From Elysia chlorotica (taxonomy: Eukaryota > Mollusca > Gastropoda > Plakobranchidae), in NCBI GenBank assembly GCA_003991915.1, contig RQTK01000230.1, positions 191,595-255,594 of the forward strand: DNA of 64,000 nucleotides, read 5' to 3'. The notes beneath the pieces are model-generated. The model was not told the DNA's origin. It searched no databases and saw only the letters and a list, made by a program, of their open reading frames with translations. Within the stretch, counting starts at the first letter, position 1. Each line of letters opens with the position of its first letter. The position numbers and the translations under genes were made by a program. Shown here piece after piece: positions 10,504 to 38,536 of this stretch.

Positions 10504-13500
10504 ATGGCAGCCCCCACGGAGAGATTGATACTGCAGAGCGACTGGGATGAAGCTCTGAGGTTCTTTAACTTTCCCTTCTTTTTTGTGTATAGTATATCTT
10601 TTTATTGATAAGTAGGCACTCCTTGAGTTTTGTGGTCCCTAGCCTGTGGGCGATCAAATGGGTGGGCGGCGGGAATTCGATTATTAAAATTGAATAAAAT
10701 ACCAGCTGCACTCCCTGTCTTTTTGTTATTTTTTTTCATTGTATTGGCATGTTTTGTTTGATTAAAAAAGACAGGTCACGAAATTATAGTATTCAATTGT
10801 TTATTTGAACACTGGTAGAATGCGGGCGGGGAAGAGGGGTGGGGACAACATACACAAGCAGCGATAAGAATTAGACCAGATTGATCTGTTAAGCATTTGA
10901 AACTTTAGATCTCTATATCTGTCTCTCACACTCGCTTGATCTGTCTGTATGTCTCTCTCTTTATCTTTCTCCCTCCCTCTCTCTTCTCTCTTCACAGTTT
11001 GACTGAATCCCATGTAATCGAATTCTACCCACCCATCCCTCGAATCCGCCCACCAAGTCCTTTGATCGCCCACAGGTTAGGGACCACAAAACTCAAGGAG
11101 TGCCGATAAGTATATATTCTAGTTGTTATCTCTCGTGGTTATTTTTTTTAGTTAATTTATTTTTAAAACGTTTTTTAGGTCTCAAGACAGTATAAAATAG
11201 GCAGTGTGAAATAAATGTTATTGCGATGCACACCATTCCCGTTTATTATTTGGATAGAAGTACAATACAATACTAATCTTATAGTGCGTACAGGATGAGG
11301 GATTATTCTATAGGCTAGTCCAATACACCCTAATGGCGATAATTTGTCAGGTGAGAGAAAGTAGATGTCATTCACCCTGGTATTATACTCCCGGCCTGAG
11401 GCCTATTATTTATATCAGACAGATGAGCTGGATTTGGGGCGCTAGATAGCCCAATAACTGGCCAGGTGCAGTAGCACAAGTAGTACTTTCTGTTAACATA
11501 TATCAATCCATTGATAAGTTGAGCTTTAGCTTTTCTTATAGGAGCATACTTAACAGAGAATGGTCAGAAAAGCAACAGTGCCATGGCTAACCTTAAAGTC
11601 ATGGTCCATCATGAAAAGAAGACATACACAATTTTAGAATCTCATCCACCTTATTTCATTAAAAGATTTTAAATTGAAAGAGAGAGGACATAGAGGATCA
11701 AAATAAAAGAGAAGAAGGGTAACAAAGACAGGTGGTGTCAGTCAAATAAATGAAAGTAATTTAGAGTAAGAAAAGTTTGTGTTGAGAGGCAGAACATGTG
11801 TATTGACATTGTTCATTACAGAGAAGATGTGTAGAAGTTAAAGAGGATTAATAGTAGATTTAACAAATACTAAGATTACGACGTGAGAGAAAATGTGAAC
11901 AAAATGCAAATCCTGTTGCTAAAATATTTCATGCACAATCAAAGGTACCCCCCCCCCCCCGAAAAAAAAAACACACACACACAAAAACAGCAACATAATC
12001 TGAGTCTTGTTTTCTCAAAATTGAAACTGTTTTTGCTTTTTATAATGTAGATGACATATTTTATTTACAAGACCTTGTTACTTACTACTCTTATTTTTTA
12101 CACCAGGGAGAGAAACGGAAAAGCCTGGATATCTCACAAATCTTCAGGTGAGGCATGGAATTGATTATGAATTAAATACATATAATAGATAATGTTTTTT
12201 AAAACACATTCCTGGGAGGCTTGATTTAATACTTCATTATTTAAAATCTATTTTAAAATGTTGACAACTTTAACCCAAAATTGTATAGCTTTTGTACCAT
12301 TGTGGGGTCTCAGTTTTTAAGCATTTCAAGAAAACATGATATTTCAAAGAAAATTTCCATTTTAGATACCTGTAATCTAATAGAAGTAAAACAAAAAAAA
12401 AAGCTAAAACTATTTTTATTTTTATCTTTATATGCACAAATAGGGTATGGTACATGTAAATGTTACACATTGTTTTTTTTCCCAATAGTTTTCTAATAAG
12501 TTGGAACATTTGCATTTTTTGTGCTAAGAGCTAAAAATAGCTAACATTTAGTGTTATTGATATTGATATAGTGTGGGGTAACAAATCATTGTTGTTGTTG
12601 CTGTTTTTATTTAATATTTAGGAGACTTATTTTTTATTGCACGAGTCTTACTCCTGCTACATTATCATTATGTTTATCCCCATATTTAAAAAAAAAAAAA
12701 AAAAGATTTTTAAATGATGTAATAAGATTAGCAGAATTTTTTTCCTTTACTGTTTCAGCTATTTGTTTCATGTATTTCTTGACATGTTTCAGATGTAATA
12801 TTTAGAGTATGAAATGGGTAGTAAGCAAATCCTTTTATGTAAAAAAAAAAAAAAAAAACAATAAAGAAAAAAAAAGAAAGGAAGGAAATATTGTAATACC
12901 TACTAATGCTTTGGAAGTTTCCCTAGGAGTCACCAAATGTATAGTTTTTTATGTTGTTATTCACTACATGTATCTGTTATATTTGTGCTGCATATTTTTT
13001 ATTTCAATTATCAATATTTCAATTGTTTCTTACCAACAGTCCCACCAAGTGACTATTCAGAACTGCATGGGCGTGGAGTGTCCAGGGATGGAATTCTTCG
13101 TATCACCCCAAAAGATGAGCAGTTTTCTGTGACAAATATAACAAAAGTATGTTTTATGATAACTTTGTTGGGTCTGTTCACATATTGGAGTTCATAGAAT
13201 GTCTTCAATCTTTTATGGGGCTTTCTTTGACACTTTGTACTATTTTAACTCTTGTATGTTTGTAAATATGAGTCTATCTTTTACATTTAGTAATGTCTTA
13301 ACTCGTGCATATTTGTAACTTACATGAGTCTATCTTTGGCACTTTCATGTTTTCCTATTGTTGCACAATAAGACATCCGTTTAATTTTTAAAATTTGAAC
13401 AGTCACCATGCAAAATGATTTTTAAATTATTCTCCCCCCCCCCCCAAATCAGAGAAGTTTAGTGCTTTCTTACAATGGAGAACAGGGATCGATTTCAAGA

Positions 13501-16500
13501 AAGTTTGTTGCACCAACTATCACCTTTTCTACAGTACATACACCCAAAAAGCAGGTGGGTATACATTTTGTTCCATATAGCTTATCGATTCAAACATAAT
13601 ATTTGCATACGTTCAGTAGAAAGAAATGAACACATTATATTTTCCAGGCCATGATTAAAGTAGTTAACCAATCCTGCTATATGTCTCAAGCACTTCTTTC
13701 TAAGCCAAGATATGTACCAAAAGTAATACTTGAGTAATGTGAGAAACTTGGGTTGTTTTTTTTTCGTTTCAGAGTTTAAAAACTCTTGCCAAGTCTATTT
13801 GCCTTCATGACAGGCAAGAGAACAGTCAATTAAAGCTCATTACAAAGTTTACACATTGTACTTTGAAAAGTCTGTAAAATTTTGATAAATATCCAGACAC
13901 TCGCACCTATCTACAATTAAGTTTATGATTTCCTATGTAAAATAAAATTACTTAACTGTGGTTTTAAATGATCTTGTATGACTTTTATTGTATAGTTTTT
14001 GAAAAGCAGTGACTTTAAAATGCAATTAGTTTTTAAATGCTCTACGTAAATTATGTTAAAAGTTGTCACACCTAAATATTTTCTCATAATTGTATCACAG
14101 GTTGTTTGCTTAGATGCAACTCCAGGAGGTCTTGGAGTATCATCGGACTCAGAGGGCAAGCTGAAATTATGGCAGACAAACACAGGCGAAGTTAGAGTAA
14201 GAGGCCTCATATAGAATGTTAATGTTTTAGAAATATGGACAGTACCTATTATCATTTTTGAAAATACCACAATAATCTGTCCCTCTTTACAAAGAAATGT
14301 TATTTTAATTTAATTTTGGTTAGGCTGCTTTCAGGGTCCTATAATATTGTTATACAGTCAAACCTAATTATATTTACATACCATATTTTAGTTTAATTTT
14401 TATAGAATAAATTGCTGGTATACTTAATGAGTTTTTAATTAAAAACGTAATTTATAATATGATTTTATAATTATATAATTTTATATATGATTATGCCAAT
14501 CAATCAATGATCATCCTATAATAATGTATTAAAAAGTGATGAATGTGACAAGGAAAGTTTAGGAGATATTACAATTTAGACAGCCGAGGACTAAAGAGGA
14601 GAGATTTTGCGAAAAATGAAGACAGATTTCTTGAGCAACGGAATATAGGAAGTGTTAAATCAGATGATTAACTGTATCATTTTAGAGGGCAACTCCATAT
14701 ACATGTAGGATTTTTCAGGAAATTTATAGGTTTTACATTTTGATTAAAAAAATTTTCTTTGGTCCAGAAATGTATCATACGGTAATTATAAATTTACTAT
14801 GAATGTACAAAATTTTCTTATTTCATCATATATTGTATTTCAAGAGAATTTTGGAAGGTCATGTTGGAGACGTATACAGCTGTCGGTTTTTTCCATCTGG
14901 TATTGTGGTGCTCTCAGCTGGATCTGATACGATGGTGAAGATATGGTCAGCTGAAACTGGAGAATGTGCAGCCACCATCACTGGACACAAAGCAGGTAGG
15001 TTTTGGAGGAATTGTCATATATACCTTCGTTTTCTTTGGAACATTATAGTAATTTTAAGGTAAAGTTAGTATGAAGTATTTGATGGAAATTCGTGAAACC
15101 ATTTATTGTTTTTTTTTTACTGTTATGTTGACTATGTTGTCCATCTTCATCCACTCCTCATCGTTTTTTTTCTGATAAATAATTCCTGCTAGGTTGTATT
15201 TGATCTGACTCTGATCTATTGACTATTTTTATGACGAAACCTTGCCCAAACCGTTCTAAGCCTGTTGTTTATTCGGTTAGCAAATTCATATGCATGCTCT
15301 TCTGGATCTAGAAGCTAGATCTCTCTGACCCCCATTTTTTTTTTTACCCACTTACAACCTTCCGGAAATTTGTCAGATTTTGATAACATCCCTGATTTGG
15401 AATAGGATACTGCATACTGAATAAAAAATACTTTATTTTTTAATAGAAATGCCCATTCAACATTTGCATATCTGAAAGATTACTCCACTTAAAACTAATG
15501 TACTGACTATTGTTAATGAAGATCATTCAACTCTTTAGACTGTACAAGACAAAATTTTAGAAGAGCCCGAAAAGTGATAATATTATGACATAATCAACAT
15601 TGACAACTTATTTGTCAGGATACTGTGCAAATATTAAACCAAACATGTGAAAAGCAATGATACAAAATTTGTAAAACAGTTAGTGAATATGTCCTTTACA
15701 GTTATATACCATCTTCAAATCTCTTTCAGCCGTCCTGGATTCTGATATTATCGACAGAGGTCGCAATGTTATTACATGCAGTCGAGATGGAACGGCTAAA
15801 TTGTGGGATGTTGGACAGCAAGCTTGCTTAGGCACTTTTGAAGAAATAGGAGGTGATGTAAATGCTTGCAGTATTGGAATCCCAGAGAACTCTATTGATC
15901 TTGGAACCCCAAGCATTTCCAAAAGTGAGTTTTCAACAATCATGTTGTTTCTGAATGTTTCAAAAATGTTCAACTTAAAAAGAAATTGTGTTTTTCTTTT
16001 TGGTCTATTTGTGGCTTTCAAAGTAAATATATCAAAATTTCTTTTGTGTGATAACAGACCATTTACAAGATTGTAATTTTATATAGCCATGTTATCTCAT
16101 GGAGCCTCATAGTAAACAAGTTAGTCACTTAATATAGGTCTCTTTTTTGAGCACACTGCATGTGTGGATGATTCTTAGTTCCTTTATTCATAGTATCCTC
16201 TTTCATGAAGTCTTGTATTGTTGTTACAGTCTTTTAGGTTTAAGGCTTGATTGAGATGTATCTGCTAATGTTATCTGGAGCTTTTTCAAACATTCGGCGC
16301 AAATTCACAACATTTACCATACATTTTCCCTCTGATGTGTATTTTCTTTTTCAATTCTGTAGGTGATAGGGAAATTGGTACAGAAAGCAAAATGCTCCTA
16401 CTTGGATGTGAGAATGGCACAATACAAGGCTTTGGACTTGAGTCTAGAAAAAGAGTAAGTCTAGCGGAAGGATGGCTTTTATTGTTATGAGTGACTCTTA

Positions 16501-18572
16501 AATGTATTGTCATTGCTTGATTGGTGCAGAGCAAAACAAATCCCATCATATTTTTTAAAGACAACATACAATTTTAAAATAATGAACCCAAATATTTCTA
16601 AGAAAGATGACTCCTTTTGTGGTGCCTTGATTATTTATACAAGTTTATTGTGAAAAGTAATCATGGAAGTTTTGTATTGTGTGTTTGAATAAGGATAGAA
16701 GCCTTACACAAGTCTTTTTGCTCATTTTCTTATACAGGTTTTCAGTATGCAATGTGATTCTGCTGTGAACACATGCGCCTTCATCACTGAAATCAACTGT
16801 GTATGTGGCACTCAGGACGGTTTCTTTTACTTGATGGACTTACGAAATACTAGGTATAAATATTTATCTGTTCCAGCTTTGTTTTGAAAGGTTCTGGGCC
16901 TCATATTTTTTTCTCTCATCTGCTATACAAAACTAATAAAGTATAGAATTCCTTTCACTACTTTAAGGAAAGTAAAGTATAGAGGTAATGATATATGAAT
17001 GTATAATCATGTTATTATGAACTGCAGTGGAGAACTTATAAGATAAAACTTCGGCATATGTTTTTTATTCATGTAATTATTTATTTTCTTTCAAACTCTC
17101 TATGTTCCTGATTCTTTCTCTTTTATTCTTGTTTTCCTAAAATAAAAAATAAAATTATTTGTTGTGAACCAAGTTTTGATTTAAGTCTAGCTTTAAAGTA
17201 AAATGTTCGTACTAAACCAAGTTTTTAACTGATATATTTTTTATTGTTATTACCAGCGAAGCTCTCATCAAATGGAAAGAATCAAGAGGACCAGTTCTCT
17301 CAATTTTACCTCATAAAGGAGGTTTTTTCGCTTCTACAGGTAGGGGGAATTCAGATATAAATTAAAAAAAAATAAAAGTTTCTGCCCTTGTTCATCGATA
17401 GAAAAACTATTGCTCACAATTTCCCAAGATGGCTTACCTCTCTATAAACTTTTTTTTTCTCCTTTAAGCAAATAACTTAAAGGAAACAAAATATTGATTT
17501 GTGAAATCTTTTCGAAAAATTATTCCATGTGTAGAAAGCATGTTCAAATTAGCCAGGAACATGAACCATGTGTAATGTTAATGTTTTATAGAATTATTAT
17601 CTTTATTGTGATTCGGAGCTATTGACTGTGCTCATTATCTGGGATTGATCCATGTACTATCAACAAACTCTGGATTAGACCAGAACCTGCTCTTTGTTGG
17701 TGTAATACTCTACATTTTTAGTTTTCTATAAATCAGTTAACATTAATGCAATTTAGGGTAATAGATTTAGTTTCCATTAGCATTCTTAATTTAAGCAAAT
17801 TGAGAATTAAAAGAAGACAAGGACTAATTCATAATGTTTTACAAAATTCATGTTAAAGCTCATAATATAATTCATAATTGTATTCTATTTTCTGATGTCT
17901 CATAATAGTACTCTCTCTTTTTTGAATACCATATCTGCAATAAGCGAAAATTTTGTGAGAACAGGATCTGTTGTACTAGTTTTTAGGTTCACTACCAAAA
18001 TGCATGTGTTTGTTTTAAGGAAGACCTTATGATTTATAGGCTACTGGTATCCTACATAAGGTAATCCACACAGAGGACCTTTTATAGGCTACCCGGTACC
18101 TAATCCTCATTTCCACGGTCTTGCCATTATAAGGGTCACCAAAGAAGGTAAACTTGGCGTCCTGATGAAAATCGCCCCATTCAGCCAATGCTAACTACCC
18201 TTTACCCAACAATGAATCTGATTGGTCAGGGGCTTGCGTCTACCTGCTTTGGTAACAATAACAACATGCCCACGAAATTAAGGAATAGGTAGCCTATATA
18301 AGGTCCACTCTGTGGATTACGTGACGGAAGCTACCAGTAGCCTATATAAGCACTTTCTTGTTTTACTATGTCAGGATAAAAATTAAAATTTCAATTGTTA
18401 TTTTCCAGGTGACGGTTCCTGTTTCCACATAACAGAGCATTGGAATACTTCTACTGAACTCACCGGGTCAGATTGTGATCCCATCTACAGCACTGCTACT
18501 GACGGAGAAAATATTTTCACATCTTGTAGAGATGGTGCCATTCGAAGATATAGTCTCAGCTACATTACGTAG
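10504..18572 (+). CDS. PAAF1: PAAF1, proteasomal ATPase-associated factor 1 (Rpn14)
   Basis: WD40 chaperone that binds a proteasomal ATPase (Rpt6) during base assembly, from family knowledge. Exons: 10504-10559, 12107-12147, 13040-13146, 13453-13554, 14101-14196, 14845-14995, 15730-15924, 16363-16454, 16738-16853, 17257-17339, 18409-18572; 1203 nt, 400 aa (human about 392). The N-terminus MAAPTERLILQSDWDEALRE matches the family. Then come FVAPTITFSTVH, LGVSSDSEGKLKLWQTNTGE, RILEGHVGDVYSCRFFPSGI, VDRGRN-type IDRGRNVITCSRDGTAKLWD, DREIGTESKMLLLGCENGTI and the end CDPIYSTATDGENIFTSCRD. The start has good context (AAAATGG). All phases agree and no disabling change is seen. It converges on CNOT2. 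Confidence 0.96.
10607..11112. mobile_element. 490-bp inverted-repeat element with 8-bp target duplications
   Basis: Located in PAAF1 intron 1. The left end GGCACTCCTTGAGTTTTGTG at 10615 is mirrored at the right end (to 11104). The arms match for about 45 bp with few mismatches, then more loosely through the GGTGGGCGG region. GATAAGTA flanks both sides (10607-10614 and 11105-11112). An 8-bp duplication fits hAT, P or Merlin superfamilies; the GG start would suit Merlin. There is no transposase, so it is non-autonomous. The interior contains a CT-rich tract near 10915-10995. Confidence 0.85.
11113..12106. other. Remainder of PAAF1 intron 1, nothing further seen
   Basis: AT-rich intron with a C11/A9 homopolymer run and short CA repeat near 11949-11983. 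No coding or repeat structure recognised. Confidence 0.6.
15231..15307 (+). repeat. Dispersed repeat, copy 1
   Basis: About 77 bp in PAAF1 intron 6 share the phrase CCAAACCGTTCTAAGC and scattered flanking matches with 40687-40762. The family is unknown; no ends or coding sequence seen. Confidence 0.6.
18035..18346. mobile_element. ~310-bp MITE-like inverted-repeat element
   Basis: Located in PAAF1 intron 10. The left end TATAGGCTACTGGTA (18035) is mirrored at the right end (to 18346). A second inner copy of TATAGGCTACC on the left (18084) pairs with GGTAGCCTATATA on the right (18287). The blocks GTAATCCACACAGAG and CTCTGTGGATTAC also pair. Each arm is about 70 bp and carries two related copies. 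The target duplication is ambiguous (TA or TATA). No coding potential. Confidence 0.75.
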
Positions 18573-18780
18573 ACTTTTCTCCTTTTTTTTTTCACATTTT
18601 GATAAAGAATGAAAACTTTATAATGACTTTTTTTCTTTTAAATGTATTGTTCACATGGGCAAGGGGAAAGGGGTTAGCATTTAGAAGTTTCATTTTCATA
18701 TTAAAAAGCATGTTTTTGAAATAATTCTGTTGAGGTCTAGTTCTGATTTCTGCATACATAATTAAATTAATTACAGCCCA

Positions 18781-18786
18781 AATAAA
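18781..18786 (+). terminator. Candidate PAAF1 polyadenylation signal
   Basis: AATAAA lies 208 bp after the PAAF1 stop codon and is the first canonical hexamer after it. Cleavage site not determined. Confidence 0.5.
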
Positions 18787-18789
18787 ATG

Positions 18790-19990
18790 AATTTTCATAA
18801 ACACTTATTTGTATTGTTATCAATTCTAACTGAAATGAAACGGTGAGCCCTTTTGACTTAAACAAATATACACTATATTTCATGTTCTTCTTTTCGCTTT
18901 CAGTGTTCATGGTTAATGAAAACTTTGATAAACCAATGAATTTACATGAGTGGTTTTGCTGCATGTTTGCATATGTGCTTGTTTATAAAAGTCGTCTTCT
19001 GATGTTTCACTCCATTCAGAGCCATGGGATACAATAATACATGTTCCGGTTTACAGTTTGAAGAGATTTTTTAATTTCTTATGGTTAAGTTATTAATTTA
19101 AACTCCTTAATATAGCAAAAGAAATTTAAGATTGAAGGGAAACAACGTTAAGAATTAAATCTAGGTTTACAACTGGCTATCACCACTGCTCTTAATTTAC
19201 TTATAGTACATGTAGTAAGCAGTCTCTTTTCTCCCAATCAATGAATTTAACTGTACTTTAGATCTAGTATATACTGTTACAGCTGATTGTCCATCCATCC
19301 ATCAAGTACTGCGCTTTCTGATCCTTTGCTGCTTCTATACTTCTGTCACTTTCCGTTAAGTTAAGCCACTTTGTTGCTCTGCCACCAGTTATTGCTGCCT
19401 TCATATTATTTTACCATCAATGTTTATAAAGGTGATAAGGCCTTTGCAAAGGCATCAGCTCCCTCTATTCTCCTTTCCTACTCAATTTGAGTTAAGATTA
19501 GACAGTGTATCATTCTGTTTGCACAAACTAACTCTTGATCAAAGGCAGTGCACTAACTGATTACATGTATATGACTTGACCCAAATGTTTATGTGAAGGT
19601 CTACACCTTGACCATGGAATGAAACCTTTGCTTCCATTGCATAGATCCATAATGCTCCTATCTCAATGAATGAAAATATTGTGCTGAACTTTCTTATGGT
19701 CAAACTTCCACTAGGCAAATGGACAGAACTTATTAAAAATCAAGTGACCTATAAACAATTTTAGAATTCTCATTCCTGTTCATGGTACATGTATTTAGCT
19801 AGAATATCTTAAGGTAACATTTGATTATGCCTTAAGCTGTAGAGAAACAAGAGCTAGGTGAATTAAAGGATTCAGCATTAAACTTAACATTAACATCTAC
19901 AACCTATTTTAGTTTGCACAATGAACAATTGTTCTTTTTTTTTTTCTGAAACATGAAACGAAAGACAAGTTGAACATTGTTACAGACAAC
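18790..19990. other. PAAF1-CNOT2 convergent intergenic region
   Basis: AT-rich spacer between the two 3' ends. It contains the segment 19710-19848 that recurs at 24043-24177. No gene recognised. Confidence 0.6.
19710..19848 (+). repeat. ~139-bp segment near-identical to an insert in CNOT2
   Basis: Begins ACTAGGCAAATGGACAGAAC and matches 24043-24177 with about two substitutions. This copy is not flanked by direct repeats, so it is probably the older copy or source. It lies between CNOT2's polyadenylation signal and PAAF1. Confidence 0.85.
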
Positions 19991-19991
19991 T

Positions 19992-19997
19992 TTTATT
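19992..19997 (-). terminator. Candidate CNOT2 polyadenylation signal
   Basis: Minus-strand AATAAA about 760 bp downstream of the CNOT2 stop codon (20760-20758). Confidence 0.5.
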
Positions 19998-20295
19998 GTT
20001 TCATATAAATTTTCTTCCCCTGAATAAAAACAGGTCTCCCCCTTTAATTCATATCCCATACACCTGTCACACACATTCTGACTGTGAAATAATTTACCAC
20101 AAACAGCTCTATCATACAGAGCTACTCACAAAATGATAAAAGCTCTATTAAAAAAAGCTATTCACAAAAAAGTACGGCTGCCAAATGTACAATTTCAGCC
20201 TCACAAAGGCATTCCAAAAAAAGTATTGCAAAGATGTTCTTATAAAGATTTTGTCTACACACAACCCTACACCTAAGGATAAAGAAAAAGCCAAA

Positions 20296-20470
20296 TTTAA
20301 TAAAGTGTAGAACAGGACTGCCACCAAATCTGGAGAAATTTCTGGTGGTGGAGAAAGATTTCAAGATTTTCACCCGTCTAGAGGCTCTGAGAATGTCCCT
20401 GAGATGAATGGTAACATTTATTAAAGGAAATAGATGTGTTACATTTACTATTTGCCGGTAAAAAAAAAAC
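20296..20470 (-). mobile_element. Partial copy of the GATGCCACC repeat family
   Basis: Contains CTGCCACCAAATCTGG, TTTCAAGATTTTC, AGAGGCTCTGAGAATG and ACATTTATTAAAGGAAATAG. All recur, in reverse orientation, at 41160-41370. The CAGGGATGCCAC terminus of the family is clear at 33579. Here it lies in the CNOT2 3'UTR or flank. Confidence 0.6.
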
Positions 20471-20757
20471 CTACAACAGATTTTGTTCTTTACCGGGTTC
20501 CATTTAGACCTATATTATATTGTTTATTATGTATCTAAAAATCCTCCAAAAAAGGTTGTACTGGTCAGATATGCTAAAAATAGAGAATAAACTGATTTTG
20601 GACACCAAAGGAGAGAAGAAACTTCACTAACAGCACAGACTTTACTGATATCATACACTCTCGATAGCTAGCATCAGACTCTTTCATGACCAGATTGATA
20701 TAAAACAGGTGAGATGATCAATGGAAACAAGGATGAAAATGACAGTGACAATTCTTG

Positions 20758-35730
<14,973 letters not shown>

Positions 35731-35773
35731 TTGTACAGTTTATTAAGATCTGGTCACAAATTAAATTTTATGC

Positions 35774-38282
35774 CTGAGGGGAAAGAACGCCAATTATAAA
35801 TGACACATACCTAAAAATAGAATCTCATCAGGTGATACACAAATTCAACAAAGCTCATGTCCATTCCAAGACAGTAGATTGACAGAGAGAGAGAGAGGGA
35901 GAGAGAGAGAGAGAGGATTTGTTTGAGGACGCCATCTTTGATTAATTGAATTTAATAATAAAAACAGAGAAATACATAAATTGCACCTATAACACCCAAG
36001 TATAAACTTACTGTAACAGAGCATACAGTTTAAATGCTCAAAGCTAAATTTAGTGAGTCACAATATATACTGAGGGTAAAGCAATGATAATATATAGATT
36101 GACTGAGTTACTGTTTTAAGTTAGTTATAGAGCTGGGGATCGTTCATTATATAAAAGGTAAAAAAAAATCCGAATGAAAACCAGCGTTCCGGAATATGTA
36201 AACCAAAACTTTCATACAACACTTATAAGCCTTTGTGGGTGATCTGCACATTAAATGAAATAACTCAATGGTTGAAATAAATGGAAATATTAAGAAAAAG
36301 AACAATAAAACACAGAGCTCTCAAGATTAAGTGGTTCTGTCATGAGGGTCACACAACTAGAGGTTTCTGTGCATGCCTGATCACTCCATTTCAGCTGTGT
36401 TCTATTAATAATCGAGGACGACAAAATGGATTTATTATGGCTACATGGCGTTTTGATCTGACCAGTAGCAAAGTGTCTGCCCGGTACAAATGTCTGATGT
36501 CATGTTATGTACGGTAGATCTAGTTCTGAGAGAAACCATGCACAGCAGCACAGACATTTATTGCCCTCCTCCCTTTTCTAAATGTTCTGGACCTCTACAG
36601 GTACTCCATGAGAACACATCTAAACACCGTTCGAAAGTAGCGATACATTACTAAAACAAGATCTAGATTTAACACCATCCAGTGTACATCATGGTTGAAT
36701 ATTGAAAGGCAGAACTTGAATGAATTCAGCTTCATAGAACAGGTATTTTTTTCTTGTTTGATGCCAAGTGATTTATGCAACCCTAAATCTAGCCCTATCT
36801 GGCGACCTGCATAATTAATACACACTTGACTCAATGTGATTTCACTCTTTCTCCCTTCATGGCTTTCTTTTATCCCCCCCACCCTTTTCTCTCTCTATCT
36901 CAAGGTGTGCATGTTTGTCTCTCTTTTAATTGGCACCTTCTCTTCGTGATACTTTTCCCCCACCTTCCAGTTTCAAACATTCACTCACTTCTACGACACC
37001 TGCACCTAGATAGCTTTGTCTCTTTGCACAAGCTTTAAAACTACTGACAGGAGTAGCAGCGTGGGACCTTGATTGTTTGATCATTCAGTATGCACTTGGA
37101 ACTGATTTATGAAGTCTCTATCATCTATACAAGTATTGTACACCATACCTTTTGGGCACTCAAAGCTTCCTTGGTAGTCGTAAAAGTATTTAAATCCAAT
37201 GACACTGATTGAATTCCCGAGGTTCCCATCCCTGGTTCCCTCTTAGAACCACCAATCACAGTCTCATGCCAGTGCAATATGTTAATGTCTTAGAAATTAT
37301 CTCTAAATTTAGACTCCTGATCAACAGAGGTTGAAATCTAGAGTAGTGTAGTGAAACTGAAAATGATCTAAAATCTAGATCTAGATAGCTCTAGCCTACG
37401 GTAATTATCTAACCCATTAAGGACATTATGCCCAAACTCTTGTGAAAGTTAAATTAACGATTTCATTTATATTTAAAGACGTTTCGGTAGATCTATGTAT
37501 TTGATACCGAATCATAAGCTATCAAGTGTAACAATACCTCCATCGAATGTGAGAAAAACAAATCAATCGGAGTAGATGGCTGACCAGGGATTCAGATTAG
37601 CTCACAGATCAAAATAAAATCTAACGCGATCTCTAACATAAGAGGAAAGAAAAGATAGCTTTTTATTCACCCGGAAATGTCAGTAAACATCTCGAGATTA
37701 TGGTAAAAATGTTTTGGAGTAATAATGATTTGACTAGCAACAATATTGTAGTACAAAAATTATCACAGGAAATATCATCCAAATAAAATGCAATATTTAG
37801 AAACTACATACGAATAATGAACTGGAATAACACAGTGTGTTGCCAATAGATGATTACACGATATTGATGACAATTTGTAAACAAATAACTGTCATTTTGT
37901 GGTCAGAATTCATATATGATTATATGTACAGGGAAGTTTCGAAGAGATGTTAGTGCTGTAGCGACTCTCGTTGTACAAAAAATAATGAAAAGTTATGTTT
38001 ATATAAAAACACGATAAATAAGACTGTCATTGATATGAGTAGTACTGTAATAATAAAATAGTGAAGCCCCGTCATGTATTCAGAAATGAAAGCCTACTCA
38101 CAGATAGAAGTACAATGGTGTGCAAGATTGTATTAACAGATGCTCTAAAAACACGACCAAATCCTATCCTCACCCACGCAATCCTAAAATGGTTAAATAG
38201 AGCAGCGCGCCCGTGATGGTGGAAGTAATAAAAATACTATTGCGTCGTAGCACAACCGTAGTAGTAGTGGTAGTTAGTAGTG

Positions 38283-38343
<61 letters not shown>

Positions 38344-38536
38344 CAGTAGTAGTAGTATCAACAGCATCAGTGGTAGTTAGTAATTAATAATTATAATGAT
38401 GATAATAATAATAATAACAATAATAATAATAATGATGATGATGATGATGACGACGACAACAACAACATTTTTGACATTTGAAATTTCTTTTAAGTGCTTA
38501 AAAGGCATAAACAAGCAAAAGCATTTATGTCTCAAA
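35774..38536. promoter_or_regulatory. Divergent CNOT2/DNAJC8 upstream region
   Basis: The CNOT2 coding start (35730, minus) and DNAJC8 start (38537, plus) point away from each other. A pyrimidine-tract acceptor near 35774 suggests that CNOT2 has an upstream 5'UTR exon, not located. The promoter zone is probably 37.6-38.3 kb, where GC is locally higher (for example GCAGCGCGCCCG near 38203). It also holds GA repeats at 35882-35916 and microsatellites at 38258-38466. No core promoter motif was confirmed. Confidence 0.35.
38258..38466. repeat. (TAG)n then (ATA/ATG)n microsatellites upstream of DNAJC8
   Basis: About 100 bp of TAG repeats (38258-38358) are followed by ATA and ATG trinucleotide runs to about 38466, ending about 70 bp before the DNAJC8 start codon. 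They may lie within its 5'UTR. Confidence 0.95.

Noticed and set aside
13923..14270. 115-residue minus-strand ORF
   Set aside because: Shadow antisense to PAAF1 exon 5.
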